Below, in pieces: positions 53,015 to 62,600 of a DNA stretch of 64,000 nt (position 1 is its first letter; each line of letters opens with the position of its first letter). The translations under genes and the position numbers were made by a program. The stretch spans positions 186,001-250,000 of the forward strand of contig JBDWUA010000014.1 in the NCBI GenBank assembly GCA_039984715.1, written 5' to 3'. This stretch comes from JABSSA01 sp039984715. Its GTDB lineage: Bacteria > Pseudomonadota > Alphaproteobacteria > Rhodobacterales > Rhodobacteraceae. The notes beneath the pieces were generated by a model that did no database searches, was not told the origin of the DNA, and saw only the letters and a list, made by a program, of their open reading frames with translations.

Positions 53015-53800
53015 TTAGTTCAGCCCCGGTGGAAAACCAACGAGCGGGCCGACGACCAGCAAAAACACCGAAGCCCCCAGCATTCCATCGAATCGATCCA
53101 GAACACCGCCATGCCCGGGGATAAGATTGCTGGAATCCTTTACACCCGTGCGCCGTTTGATCGCACTTTCTGCGACATCGCCCATTTGACTGGCCATCGA
53201 AACAGCAATGGACACACCGATCACATGAAGCATAGCTGGCGAATTTGCCGCATAGATCGCACCAACGATCGCCGCACCGATCCAGCCCCCGGCGGTACCA
53301 GACCACGTTTTCTTTGGGCTGACCGCCGGCCAAAATTTCGGGCCGCCGATGATACGCCCCGCAAAATAGCCTAAAACGTCGGTCGCGATAACAACCAGAA
53401 CCAACCAAGCCATCCAGCCAAAGCCTAAATTGTCCCGAATGGACATCATGCCAAAGCCAGCCAAAAGCACCATCACGCTATAGACAAAGAAAAGCGCGCG
53501 ATCCTTTTCAATCCGGAAAAAACCGATCAATGCAGGCGCAAGCAACAGCGGGAACGCAATACCGGTTGGCACATAGATCGCCACCATGCTGGCCAAACCC
53601 GCCAAAAGGCCCAAATGCAGCGCCATGGGTTCGTTACGTGGCACGATCATACGCACCAATTCCCAAACCATCAGACCGGTAATAACAGCGACCATCAGAT
53701 GAAAGACGTCCGAGCCAGCCCAAATGCCCCACAACCCGACAATGGCCATAATCGCCGCTGACCCAAGCCGCGATGCTAGGTCAGACCATCTGTCGCTCAT
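53015..53800 (-). CDS. cdsA: Phosphatidate cytidylyltransferase
   Basis: This 261-residue polytopic inner-membrane enzyme makes CDP-diacylglycerol from phosphatidate and CTP. About seven hydrophobic helices are seen, and the CDS signature appears as SQMGDVAESAIKRRTGVKDS with LIPGHGGVLDRFDG, carrying the conserved acidic residues. It overlaps uppS by four bases. Confidence 0.95.
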   Translation of the reverse strand: MSDRWSDLASRLGSAAIMAIVGLWGIWAGSDVFHLMVAVITGLMVWELVRMIVPRNEPMALHLGLLAGLASMVAIYVPTGIAFPLLLAPALIGFFRIEKDRALFFVYSVMVLLAGFGMMSIRDNLGFGWMAWLVLVVIATDVLGYFAGRIIGGPKFWPAVSPKKTWSGTAGGWIGAAIVGAIYAANSPAMLHVIGVSIAVSMASQMGDVAESAIKRRTGVKDSSNLIPGHGGVLDRFDGMLGASVFLLVVGPLVGFPPGLN

Positions 53801-54510
53801 GCACGCACGCCCCCATACCGACGATCACGCGCGCCGTAAGCACTGCACAATTCGGTAAATTCTTCGCGCGAAAAGTCAGGCCACAACGTGTCGACAAACT
53901 CGTATTCCGCATAGGCGGACTGCCAGAGCAGAAAATTGGAAATACGGGCTTCGCCACTGGTTCGGATAACAAGGTCAGGATCAGGTAAAACACAAGTATC
54001 CAAGTACTTTGGCAGCGTTTCCTCATCCACCAGCTCGGGCGCAAGACGCCCTTCGGCAACATCTTGGGCCAAACGTTTGGTCGCACGCGCGACTTCGTCT
54101 CGCCCGCCATAGTTTAAGGCAATCGTCAAATGCACCCGCGTGTTGTGAGACGTCAGCTTTTCCAGCTCATCCATCAACTTGCGTAACTTGTCATCTAGCC
54201 GAACACGATCACCGATAAACCGAACTCGAACGCCTTCTTCTTTCAGCGACCGCGCTTCACGTGTGATGTAGCGACGAAACAAACTCATCAGACCGGCGAC
54301 TTCGACCTGAGTACGCTTCCAGTTTTCTGTCGAAAAAGCGAAGATTGTCAGGTATTCTACGCCAATATCCGGACAGGTCTCTACGATTTCGCGTACTCGC
54401 CGGGCACCTGCATGATGTCCGAATAAACGCGGTCGCCCGCGTTGCGTCGCCCATCGGCCATTGCCGTCCATGATAATGGCCACGTGACGTGGGCCGCTTT
54501 CAATATGCAT
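53797..54510 (-). CDS. uppS: Undecaprenyl diphosphate synthase
   Basis: This 237-residue cis-prenyltransferase extends farnesyl diphosphate to the C55 carrier used for peptidoglycan and LPS sugars. The catalytic IIMDGNGRWATQRG near residue 12 and the later TIFAFSTENWKR, ALNYGGRDE and DLVIRTSGEARISNFLLWQ blocks are complete. It starts 58 bases after frr and overlaps cdsA by four bases. Confidence 0.97.
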   Translation of the reverse strand: MHIESGPRHVAIIMDGNGRWATQRGRPRLFGHHAGARRVREIVETCPDIGVEYLTIFAFSTENWKRTQVEVAGLMSLFRRYITREARSLKEEGVRVRFIGDRVRLDDKLRKLMDELEKLTSHNTRVHLTIALNYGGRDEVARATKRLAQDVAEGRLAPELVDEETLPKYLDTCVLPDPDLVIRTSGEARISNFLLWQSAYAEYEFVDTLWPDFSREEFTELCSAYGARDRRYGGVRA

Positions 54511-54568
54511 GGGATCACGCGGAATGGGCTGTTCCTTTATTTTGTGACATCACTGGAACCAATGCAGA

Positions 54569-55132
54569 TTAAACCTGCATGATCTCGCTTTGTTTGGTTT
54601 CCAACGCACTGTCTACGTTCTTGATGTATTGGTCGGTCATATCTTGAACTTCAGATTCCCAAAGCTTTTGATCGTCTTCCGACATTCCGTCTGCTTTGGC
54701 TTTTTTGATCTGATCCATGCCGTCCCGACGCACATTCCGAACGGAAACGCGTGCGTTTTCGGCGTAAGTTCCTGCAACTTTGCCCAGCTCGCGACGGCGT
54801 TCTTCGTTTAGCTCAGGAATGGGCAACATGATGATTGTACCGTTTAGCTGCGGGTTAATCCCCAACCCACTTTCGCGAATGGCCTTTTCAACCTTCGCGA
54901 CCATGGTTTTGTCCCAGACATTCACCGTCACCATACGTGGTTCTGGCACATTCACCGTTCCCACCTGATTGATCGGGGTTGGTTGCCCATAGGCGTCGAC
55001 CATCACTGGATCCAACATCGATGACGATGCGCGCCCTGTACGCAAAGACGCGAATTCTGTTCGAAGATTGGCGATTGCACCGTCCATCCGACGCTGTAAG
55101 TCATCGGTATCAAGCATAAATTCTTCAGACAT
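54569..55132 (-). CDS. frr: Ribosome recycling factor
   Basis: This 187-residue factor, with EF-G, splits post-termination ribosomes. Family blocks RTGRASSSMLDPVMVDAYG, TPINQVGTVNVPEPRMVTV and RRDGMDQIKKAKADGMSEDD are clear, and length is standard. It lies 94 bases after pyrH and shows the conserved pyrH-frr-uppS order. Confidence 0.98.
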   Translation of the reverse strand: MSEEFMLDTDDLQRRMDGAIANLRTEFASLRTGRASSSMLDPVMVDAYGQPTPINQVGTVNVPEPRMVTVNVWDKTMVAKVEKAIRESGLGINPQLNGTIIMLPIPELNEERRRELGKVAGTYAENARVSVRNVRRDGMDQIKKAKADGMSEDDQKLWESEVQDMTDQYIKNVDSALETKQSEIMQV

Positions 55133-55226
55133 GGGTGCCTCCCTTCTTTTTGTTGTTTATAGGCGCGCGGCTATTGATTTGTATAGAGCTTGCCGGAATT
55201 TGGCGACGACGTGCGCGTAAAACGGA

Positions 55227-55949
55227 TCAGTTGGTCACTCGTGTACACTTGCCGCGCCCAGCAAGGACGCCGCGGAAACCACCCGGTTCATCAAGTGAAA
55301 AGACGATCAGCGGCATTTTGTTGTCGCGCGTCAGTGCGATAGCAGACGCATCCATCACCTTGAGGTTCTTTTGAAGCACTTCATCATATGTAATGCGGGC
55401 GTAATGCACGGCATCCGGGTTTATTTTCGGATCACTGTCATAAATGCCATCGACTTGTTTGCCCATGAAAATGGCTTCGCATGCCATTTCCGAGGCCCGC
55501 AGCGCAGCGGCGGTATCTGTCGTGAAATACGGATTGCCCGTACCGGCGGCGAAAATACACACCCGTTTCTTTTCAAGGTGACGCACAGCACGGCGACGAA
55601 TGTAAGGTTCGGCCACTTCATCCATTCGAATGGCTGATATGACCCGTGTGTGAATCCCCAACCCTTCCAACGCGCTTTGCATCCCCAAAGCGTTCATGAC
55701 TGTCGCCAACATTCCCATGTAGTCAGCAGTTGTGCGTTCCATCCCCTGCGCAGAGCCTTGCAATCCGCGAAAGATATTCCCGCCACCAATCACCATGCAT
55801 ATTTCCACGCCAAGGTCGTGGACGGACTTAACTTCTTGGGCGATGCGTTCAACCGTAGGTGGGTGCAAACCAAATCCCTGATCGCCCATCAGGGCTTCTC
55901 CGGAAATCTTAAGCATGACGCGGTTGAAGGTTGAATCCGTCTCGGTCAT
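55227..55949 (-). CDS. pyrH: Uridylate kinase
   Basis: This 240-residue bacterial UMP kinase belongs to the amino acid kinase fold and makes UDP. The start VMLKISGEALMGDQGFG, VIGGGNIFRG, the GTGNPYFTTDTAAALRA block and KVDG-like KQVDGIYDSDPKINPDA are all present. ATG 55949 is selected; the frame reaches 55985 without family similarity. It is first in the minus-strand pyrH-frr-uppS-cdsA-dxr-rseP group and divergent from miaA. Confidence 0.97.
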   Translation of the reverse strand: MTETDSTFNRVMLKISGEALMGDQGFGLHPPTVERIAQEVKSVHDLGVEICMVIGGGNIFRGLQGSAQGMERTTADYMGMLATVMNALGMQSALEGLGIHTRVISAIRMDEVAEPYIRRRAVRHLEKKRVCIFAAGTGNPYFTTDTAAALRASEMACEAIFMGKQVDGIYDSDPKINPDAVHYARITYDEVLQKNLKVMDASAIALTRDNKMPLIVFSLDEPGGFRGVLAGRGKCTRVTN

Positions 55950-56025
55950 GTGTGGCCCCCGGGCTATGGTCGCAATCGCGCGCAAACTGTCCTAAAACGT
56001 AACCGAGTTCAATGCGATTAAACCA

Positions 56026-56910
56026 ATGATCCACACCCTTTTGCAAAAGATTTCACCAGATGCCCCAGTATTAATCGCTGGACCCACTGCCAGCGGCAAA
56101 TCTGCCTTGGCTTTGGCGCTGGCAGAATCGCAAGGTGGAACTGTGATTAATGCGGATGCCAGCCAAGTTTACGCGTGTTGGCGTATCCTCACTGCGCGCC
56201 CATCAGCCCAAGAAGAAGCGCGCGCGCCTCATGCGCTGTATGGTCATTTAGCCTATGATTCAGACTACTCAGTGGGGCATTGGCTGCGCGAAGTAGAGAA
56301 TATTTTGGCAACAGGCACGCGTCCGATCATCATTGGTGGCACCGGTTTGTATTTCACTGCAATCACCGAAGGTCTGTCCAACATCCCAACCACCCCGCCA
56401 GACATACGGGATCAAGCGGATGGTTTAACTTTGGATGCCTTGCGGAGTGGTGTGGCCAAAACGACGCTTTCTGGGCTGGATCAAGCCAATCGCGCGCGGG
56501 TTCAACGTGCTTGGGAAGTTGAACGCGCAACAGGTCGCCCCTTGCACGAATGGCAGGCGCAAAAATCCAAACCGCTTTTGTCCGGCACTGATCTGGTGAA
56601 AATCGTCATGGATGCCCCAAAAGACTGGCTAACCCCGCGAATCGAAGCACGGTTTTCGTCCATGCTGCACACTGGCGCTTTGGATGAAGTGGCCGCAATG
56701 GAAGACCGATACGACCCGGCCCTGCCCGCGTTCCGCGCAATTGGCGTTGATCAATGCCGCGCCGTTCTGAATGGAGAACTGGACAAAGACACCGCCGCAC
56801 AAGCCGCAAGCATTGCCACTCGGCAATATGCTAAACGTCAGCGCACATGGTTTCGTGCACGCATGTCGGATTGGAAATGGGTCCCCGCATCCGATTTGCA
56901 ATCGCCGTAA
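56026..56910 (+). CDS. miaA: tRNA dimethylallyltransferase
   Basis: This 294-residue enzyme adds a dimethylallyl group to A37 of tRNAs reading U-starting codons. The P-loop is GPTASGKSALALALAESQ, followed by VINADASQVYACWRILTARP, where most bacteria have NADSMQVYR. The catalytic Asp is kept. RAIGVDQCRAVLNGEL and TRQYAKRQRTWFR finish the family pattern. It is divergent from pyrH by 76 bases. Confidence 0.95.
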   Translation: MIHTLLQKISPDAPVLIAGPTASGKSALALALAESQGGTVINADASQVYACWRILTARPSAQEEARAPHALYGHLAYDSDYSVGHWLREVENILATGTRPIIIGGTGLYFTAITEGLSNIPTTPPDIRDQADGLTLDALRSGVAKTTLSGLDQANRARVQRAWEVERATGRPLHEWQAQKSKPLLSGTDLVKIVMDAPKDWLTPRIEARFSSMLHTGALDEVAAMEDRYDPALPAFRAIGVDQCRAVLNGELDKDTAAQAASIATRQYAKRQRTWFRARMSDWKWVPASDLQSP

Positions 56911-57256
56911 AGCAATCACGGCAAACACGAAAAACCGACGTGCGAGCGTTTTCTGTTCGTCGCGATCCCTGAAGGAAACCGAGGTGAGAACGAAGACAGG
57001 ACCGAATGAACCGGCGAACAAACACGTTTAAAAGATCAAGCGTAAGACGTGTCGGCATTCCTCAGTAAAAGAGACGACCGGGGTTGTTTTAGAGGGCCTG
57101 CGCGGAGAAAGCTCGATTTTTGAGCTTTGTCGTCGTTGAATAGGCTTCGTTTCTTTGGAAATCTGGGAAAGGGCGCTGTGGCTAACCGCACGACAAAGGA
57201 CCTCGACGGAGCCACATCCCCCAATTAGCAGCGATAAAAAACGCTCTCTTGTGTGG
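56911..57256. other. 346-base gene-free stretch after miaA
   Basis: No convincing frame with a ribosome binding site was seen on either strand. A perfect 7-bp hairpin (AAAGCTC at 57108-57114, GAGCTTT at 57122-57128, seven-base loop) lies near the middle. The sequence is purine-rich and could encode a small RNA or only transcript ends of two convergent genes. Confidence 0.45.
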
Positions 57257-57745
57257 TTAATTGCCAGCCAACTGAACCAGAGTTTCTGGCGGAACCAGCG
57301 CGAACAAGTCCTGTGCATTCACGCTGACGGCGGTCAGAGTGTAGGCGATAGACCAAGCAGCAATTTTGCGCTGTTTTTTGTGATTGGGCAGCGTCAACAA
57401 TAGCATTGTCAGTCCTGTCGCAATTGCCCCCCAAACAGCAGCACGCATCATGTCGCTTTGCATTGTGGCCCATTCGGCTTCCCAATCGAATTCCAGAAAG
57501 ACCTGAGCGCCCACGATATTTTGAAAGGCCAAACCGGCCAAAGTGCCAAGTATCCCACCGAACAGCAGTGACGTTAGAATCATGTCCTTGCCACGTTGTT
57601 CACGGGGGCCACGTTTGCGACGGTGTAGCTTGCGGTCTTGCTTTGGGGACAAATCACCCACTTGGCCCGGAATGGTAACACCAGACGGACCATTATCGGA
57701 TATGCGCCGCAGACGCTCTTCGAATAACGTGTTTGATTTTGGCAT
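57257..57745 (-). CDS. Membrane protein of unknown function
   Basis: This 162-residue protein has a basic cytoplasmic N-terminus (about residues 1-55, with KQDRKLHRRKRGPREQRGKD) and three hydrophobic segments near residues 57-75, 98-116 and 123-140. ATG 57745 has GAGGTGATC before it; the longer frame to 57772 lacks support. It follows the lytic transglycosylase gene by 74 bases on the same strand. I do not recognise a family. Confidence 0.65.
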   Translation of the reverse strand: MPKSNTLFEERLRRISDNGPSGVTIPGQVGDLSPKQDRKLHRRKRGPREQRGKDMILTSLLFGGILGTLAGLAFQNIVGAQVFLEFDWEAEWATMQSDMMRAAVWGAIATGLTMLLLTLPNHKKQRKIAAWSIAYTLTAVSVNAQDLFALVPPETLVQLAGN

Positions 57746-57819
57746 GATCACCTCGCTTCTTACAGCGTGCATGACATGTCAATTGGGCGGAATTTCGACA
57801 ACGTCGTGAAGATCCAGCG

Positions 57820-58410
57820 TCAGGAGCCCCAAATTTTCTTCACATAATTGCGAGTTTCACGATAAGGCGGAACACCACCATATTTTTCGACGGCTCCGGG
57901 ACCCGCATTGTAGGCAGCTAAAGCAAGACGCCAAGAGCCGAATTTGCGATACTGCTCTTTCAGATACCGCGCGCCGCCTTCAAGGTTCTGGGCTGGATCG
58001 TTTGGATTAACCCGCAAATACTGCGCCGTTGCAGGCATCAATTGCGCAAGGCCCAACGCGCCCTTGTGAGATTTCGCAGTCGGGTTCCAGTTGGATTCTT
58101 GCTGAATCAAACGCAAAAACAAATCTTCGGGCACGCCATTTTTGCGCGCCGCGGACCGTGCGACTTCCAGATATTTCCCGCGGTATTTCCCTTTATAAGA
58201 AGGGCTATTGCCCCACTTGGTCGGTGTGTTGATCTTGGACGGCTTCAATCGCACTGACGAATTGTACTGAGACGATGCGCGGTCATCCAAAACCTTGGTT
58301 TGGCTTTTGAACAAAGTATTGCGGTTGCGCGACGAAAATATATCAGCCGCCGCCGTATCGGCGATCACTGCGCTCGCGCACAGAATTGCTAGTCCCACCC
58401 GAATTTTCAA
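57820..58410 (-). CDS. Lytic transglycosylase (SLT domain)
   Basis: This protein of about 196 residues cleaves peptidoglycan glycan strands to 1,6-anhydro products. The SLT domain covers about residues 82-195, with catalytic Glu105 in LIQQESNWNPTAKS, GALGLAQLMPATA and LALAAYNAGPGAVEKYGG. The signal peptide is best placed from TTG 58410, preceded by AAGGGG, although the frame reaches a TTG at 58464. Its anhydro products are recycled by AnmK, encoded at 41367. It is divergent from ssb. Confidence 0.88.
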   Translation of the reverse strand: MKIRVGLAILCASAVIADTAAADIFSSRNRNTLFKSQTKVLDDRASSQYNSSVRLKPSKINTPTKWGNSPSYKGKYRGKYLEVARSAARKNGVPEDLFLRLIQQESNWNPTAKSHKGALGLAQLMPATAQYLRVNPNDPAQNLEGGARYLKEQYRKFGSWRLALAAYNAGPGAVEKYGGVPPYRETRNYVKKIWGS

Positions 58411-58579
58411 ACCATGCCCCTTAAAGGTCCGTACCCTGAGCCGAACTATATCATTTTTTCCCAAGCTTTCCAGTCTGTCGCGAAATATGGTGTTAACCCT
58501 GTTGCGGGAAGTGTAGATTACGCCAAATTCAATTCAATGGGCAGAATCGCTCAGATGGAAAACCACGCGGGGGAAAAAG

Positions 58580-59110
58580 ATGGCAGGATCCGTCAACAAG
58601 GTCATTTTAATTGGCAATCTCGGGCGCGACCCGGAAGTGCGTACATTCCAGAACGGAGGTAAGGTCTGCAATCTGCGGATTGCGACATCCGAAACCTGGA
58701 AGGACCGCAACACTGGCGAACGTCGTGAACGGACGGAATGGCATTCGGTCGCAATCTTTCAAGAAGGTCTTGTGCGGATTGCAGAGCAATATTTGCGCAA
58801 AGGGTCGAAAGTGTACATCGAAGGCCAATTGCAAACACGCAAGTGGCAGGATCAGTCCGGTCAGGACAAGTATTCAACCGAAGTCGTTTTGCAGGGCTTT
58901 GGTGGCACCTTAACCATGCTGGATGGACGCGACGGACAATCTGGCGGTGGCGGCAATTATGGCGGCGGCGGCGGTGGTGGCCAAATGGGTTACGATGATC
59001 GTGGCGGGGACTATGGCGGCGACACTGGCGGTGGCAATGGTGGTGGTGGCAATAGCGGTGGTGGAAACCCTGCCCCATCACGTGACATCGACGACGAAAT
59101 TCCGTTCTGA
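58580..59110 (+). CDS. ssb: Single-stranded DNA-binding protein
   Basis: This 176-residue SSB has an OB-fold (about residues 1-112, with VNKVILIGNLGRDPEVRTF and YIEGQLQTRKWQDQ), a long glycine-rich linker (about residues 117-165) and the partner-binding tip DDEIPF. The tip contacts chi (holC at 12624), polymerase and repair proteins. ATG 58580 follows a GGGGGAAAAAG stretch. A hairpin follows the stop by 24 bases. Confidence 0.97.
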   Translation: MAGSVNKVILIGNLGRDPEVRTFQNGGKVCNLRIATSETWKDRNTGERRERTEWHSVAIFQEGLVRIAEQYLRKGSKVYIEGQLQTRKWQDQSGQDKYSTEVVLQGFGGTLTMLDGRDGQSGGGGNYGGGGGGGQMGYDDRGGDYGGDTGGGNGGGGNSGGGNPAPSRDIDDEIPF

Positions 59111-59134
59111 TAATTTAGAATGGTAAACCAAATG

Positions 59135-59158
59135 ACCGTAGCCTTTTTAGGCTGCGGT
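59135..59158. terminator. Hairpin between ssb and convergent MATE gene
   Basis: ACCGTAGCCT (59135-59144) pairs with AGGCTGCGGT (59149-59158) over ten positions with one G-T pair and a TTTT loop. It lies 24 bases after ssb, between convergent genes. No strong U-run is seen on either side. Confidence 0.55.
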
Positions 59159-59250
59159 TCGTGTTTGGAAAAAACACCCAAATCTAACCTGTTTGACCTG
59201 ATCCAGCCAGTAATGACTTGGATATTCGAGGTTAAAGCGCCGCGTTCTAT

Positions 59251-60648
59251 CTAGCGACGTGCAAAACTCAGGATGACTTGCCGCGCCTGTCGTTGGAACA
59301 ATCCCGGAGCTTTTGGCGGACTGCCGCTGTCTTCCACGTCGGTCATGACACGGCGCACAAGCAGCACAGCCAAGGTGCCAAACAACACGCCGCCGATTGC
59401 CTGACCAATCAAAATTCCGGGTGCACCAAGCCATGCCGAACCGACCAAGACAAAAGGTATAGTGCCCACCGTATGGCGCCCCCAGTTCAATCCAGTGGAA
59501 TAGAACGGGTGACCCAAATTATTGAAACATGCATTTGAAACAAACAGAGCGCCATTGAAAAAGAATGTCAGCGCAATGGGACCACAAAACAAATAGATCA
59601 GCGTCAGTGAAATACCGGACGCGTCAAACAAAGCGGCAATCGGAGCCCGCAACATGAACAAAACAAAAGCCACGAACGCCACAATGGCGGCCGTGAACAG
59701 CAACGATGCACGAACGGCTTCGCGCACTCTGTCAAATCGGTTCGCCCCATAATTTTGCCCGATGATGGGTCCTACTGCGCCGGATAGAGCAAACAGCGTT
59801 CCAAACGCGACAGGTGTCAATCGACCAACGATGGCCAATCCGGCAACGGCATCTTCCCCATGGGTCGCCATCATACGGGTCACAAAGGCTTGTCCTGTTG
59901 GTGTTGCCAACTGTGTCAGAATCGCAGGCAACGCAATGGCTGTGATGGGCATCAAATCCCGCAGAAAGCCTGTCAGTTGCGGACGTGACAATCCGCCATG
60001 GTATTTGAAAATTGGGACCAGTGCGAAGACGGCTATGGTAATCCGAGCGGCAGCTGACGCCAAAGCTGCGCCTGTCAGTTCTAAATCCAGTCCAAAAATA
60101 AGGATCGGATCGAGCACCGCGTTGACGAGCCCCCCAATAATCGTCGACATCATTGCACGGCTTGCATCCCCGTGCGCGCGCAAGATTGCGCCTCCGGCCA
60201 TCCCCAACAATAAAAACGGCAGCGTTGGAACAATGATGGAAAGATAATGCACAGCCAGTTCGTGCGTTTGGCCTGTTGCGCCGATCATTGTGACCAGAAA
60301 GTCCAAGGACAGCCACACGGCACAGGCAAACATAGCCGAAACCAATGTACCCGCAATCAAGGCGCTTGAGGCGCGTTGGCGGGCTTTTTCAAAATCGCCT
60401 TCCCCCAAGGCACGCGCGACCAAAGCGCCGGCCGCAATCGCAACACCAATATTAAAGGACGTCGTAAAAAACAAAATGGCTCCGGCATATCCAACAGCCG
60501 CGGCCAGTTCATCAATTCCCAGCATTGAAATAAAAATCATGTCGACAAGGTCGACCGCAAAGACAGCCATCAGTCCAAGGGATGCGGTCATCGACATAAC
60601 CGTCACATGCCGAAGCAGGTTACCTTTTAGAAACTTTGCCTGATCCAC
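59251..60648 (-). CDS. MATE family efflux transporter
   Basis: This 465-residue inner-membrane protein has twelve predicted helices in two homologous halves, with VDLVDMIFISMLGIDELAAA after helix 1 and the family pattern of small helices. MATE proteins export drugs or metabolites using sodium or proton gradients. The start is GTG 60648; another ATG lies 18 codons in. The substrate is unknown. It is preceded by the aroB-aroK unit on the same strand, with 43 bases between. Confidence 0.9.
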   Translation of the reverse strand: MDQAKFLKGNLLRHVTVMSMTASLGLMAVFAVDLVDMIFISMLGIDELAAAVGYAGAILFFTTSFNIGVAIAAGALVARALGEGDFEKARQRASSALIAGTLVSAMFACAVWLSLDFLVTMIGATGQTHELAVHYLSIIVPTLPFLLLGMAGGAILRAHGDASRAMMSTIIGGLVNAVLDPILIFGLDLELTGAALASAAARITIAVFALVPIFKYHGGLSRPQLTGFLRDLMPITAIALPAILTQLATPTGQAFVTRMMATHGEDAVAGLAIVGRLTPVAFGTLFALSGAVGPIIGQNYGANRFDRVREAVRASLLFTAAIVAFVAFVLFMLRAPIAALFDASGISLTLIYLFCGPIALTFFFNGALFVSNACFNNLGHPFYSTGLNWGRHTVGTIPFVLVGSAWLGAPGILIGQAIGGVLFGTLAVLLVRRVMTDVEDSGSPPKAPGLFQRQARQVILSFARR

Positions 60649-60691
60649 TAGGACGCTCCCTTTTTCGCAAGTCTCCCGGATAACACCGCGA

Positions 60692-61798
60692 TCAGTTCAA
60701 GGCAGCGTTCAACACATCCTTGACCGCGTCTGACGGGACATCTGATGTCACAAACGCCGATCCAATTTCGCGCGCCAAAACAAAACGTAGTTTTCCGTCT
60801 ATGACTTTTTTATCTTGTCCCATGAGGTCCATCAAAGCGTCGGCCCCCGGCAGATCACCGGGGATGTCACTCAGGTCCGTTTTCATGCCCATATCTTTTA
60901 GATGGGCGCGCACTCTGCTTGGGTCTTCTTGAGCGCATAACCCCAAACGAGCGGACAATTCGAAAGCCAATGCACATCCGATGGCCACGCCTTCACCGTG
61001 CAACAGCCGATCTGAATACCCAGTCGCCGCTTCCAATGCGTGACAAAACGTGTGGCCCAGATTCAAAAGGGCGCGGTCGCCCTGCTCTGTCTCGTCGCGC
61101 AACACGATTTCTGCCTTCATTTCGACCGACCGCTTAACCGCGTAATTGCGCGCATCGATATCGCCTGACGCCAAAGCAGGCCCATTGGTTTCCAGCCATT
61201 CAAAGAAAGCCGCATCACCCAACATGCCGTATTTTACAACTTCGCCATAGCCTGCAAGCAGGTCGCGAGGTGTCAGAGTTCCCAACAATCCAGTGTCCGC
61301 CAAGACAAGGCTTGGTTGATGGAATGCGCCAACCAGATTTTTGCCATGCCGGGTATTGATCCCGGTTTTGCCACCAACAGAACTGTCGACTTGCGCCAAC
61401 AACGATGTCGGCAATTGCACAAATCGCACGCCGCGGCGCAAAATCGCTGCGGCAAACCCAACAAGGTCACCGACAACACCGCCGCCAAGTGCCAGAACCA
61501 AATCGTTTCGCTCAACACGCTGATCCAAAAGCCATTCGACAACGTCCGTCAGATGCGCCCAGCTTTTGGTTGCCTCGCCACGTGGCAATTCCAGCACTGC
61601 ACTGGTGATCCCCGCATCTTCAAGGGCACCTTGAAGCGTCTGCAAATGCAGGTGTCCCACATGCGCGTCGGCGACAATTACGACATGCCGACGGTTTAAC
61701 AACGGACCCAAAAAGGCCGCTGCTTGTGACAACAGCCCTTCTGCGATCACAACATCATAGGCACGTTCACCTAAGGCGACATGGACCGTTTCAGGCAT
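60692..61798 (-). CDS. aroB: 3-dehydroquinate synthase
   Basis: This 368-residue NAD- and zinc-dependent enzyme forms 3-dehydroquinate from DAHP in the shikimate pathway. ALGGGVVGDLVGFAAAILRRG, PTSLLAQVDSSVGGKTGIN and the metal ligands in LNLGHTFCHALE and LHGEGVAIG are all present. It overlaps aroK by eight bases. Confidence 0.97.
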   Translation of the reverse strand: MPETVHVALGERAYDVVIAEGLLSQAAAFLGPLLNRRHVVIVADAHVGHLHLQTLQGALEDAGITSAVLELPRGEATKSWAHLTDVVEWLLDQRVERNDLVLALGGGVVGDLVGFAAAILRRGVRFVQLPTSLLAQVDSSVGGKTGINTRHGKNLVGAFHQPSLVLADTGLLGTLTPRDLLAGYGEVVKYGMLGDAAFFEWLETNGPALASGDIDARNYAVKRSVEMKAEIVLRDETEQGDRALLNLGHTFCHALEAATGYSDRLLHGEGVAIGCALAFELSARLGLCAQEDPSRVRAHLKDMGMKTDLSDIPGDLPGADALMDLMGQDKKVIDGKLRFVLAREIGSAFVTSDVPSDAVKDVLNAALN

Positions 61799-62369
61799 GG
61801 TTCAATTCCTCTAGGACATCGGGGCGGGATTTAAGGGCGAGAATGACACATTCCGCCATCTCTTCGATGGAATACTTGGCGTTCGCTTTGACCGTAAGGT
61901 CAGACATCGCATAAATCGGAACACGAGTATCATAGATATCAGACAGAGTTTGGCGTGGATTTTGCGTGCGCAACAATGGACGCGTGTCTTTGTGTCGAAC
62001 CCGTTGCCACAACAATCCCAGATCGGCGTCCAGCCAAACTGCGACGCCTTTTTCGGAAATCGCCGCCCGGTTTGCGTCCGCCAGATAAGCGCCCCCACCT
62101 GTCGACAAAATTCCCTGATGCGAATCAAGCAAGCGTCCAATGACCTGTGCCTCTTTCTTGCGAAAGAAGGGTTCGCCATCACGTAAAAAAATTTCCTGAA
62201 CTGACATATTGGCAGCAGCTTCAATTTCAGCGTCACTGTCCAAAAACGGAACGTTCAAAATCTCTGCAACTGCCCGTCCTACAGCGGTTTTACCCGCACC
62301 CATCATTCCGACCATGACTACGGTTTTTTTCAACCTGAAGTGTGGGTTGTGCTGCTGTTTTTCGCTCAT
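61791..62369 (-). CDS. aroK: Shikimate kinase
   Basis: This 192-residue P-loop kinase phosphorylates shikimate at the 3-OH. The P-loop GMMGAGKTAVGRAVAE, the shikimate-binding DSDAEIEAAA, FFRKKEAQVIGRL and STGGGAYL follow in standard order. It precedes and overlaps aroB by eight bases. It is divergent from the small membrane ORF at 62451 across 81 bases. Confidence 0.97.
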   Translation of the reverse strand: MSEKQQHNPHFRLKKTVVMVGMMGAGKTAVGRAVAEILNVPFLDSDAEIEAAANMSVQEIFLRDGEPFFRKKEAQVIGRLLDSHQGILSTGGGAYLADANRAAISEKGVAVWLDADLGLLWQRVRHKDTRPLLRTQNPRQTLSDIYDTRVPIYAMSDLTVKANAKYSIEEMAECVILALKSRPDVLEELNHA

Positions 62370-62450
62370 ATTTCTGTCAATGACGTGCTTTTGCTAAAAA
62401 GGCCATATATGGTCAGGGTCAAAGCGAAAAAATAAGAGGCAGGCGCCGAT

Positions 62451-62600
62451 ATGTTTCGGCTATTTAAATACCTTTTTTACCTGGTCGTACTGGGTTTTAT
62501 CGGATTGGTGGCCTACACCTATGTAGGCCCATTCGCAGGCGTGGACTTTTCCCCGCCGCAAGTTGAAACGCGTGAACCTATTGTGTTGGATGCGAAATAA
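62451..62600 (+). CDS. Small membrane protein, 49 residues, unknown
   Basis: This frame starts at ATG 62451 with AGAGGCAGG about eight bases upstream. One hydrophobic helix is seen at about residues 6-24 (KYLFYLVVLGFIGLVAYTYV), followed by a short polar tail ending EPIVLDAK. It is probably a single-pass inner-membrane protein. It overlaps the next gene by 11 bases, an arrangement that argues for translation coupling and for a real gene. No family is recognised. Confidence 0.68.
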   Translation: MFRLFKYLFYLVVLGFIGLVAYTYVGPFAGVDFSPPQVETREPIVLDAK

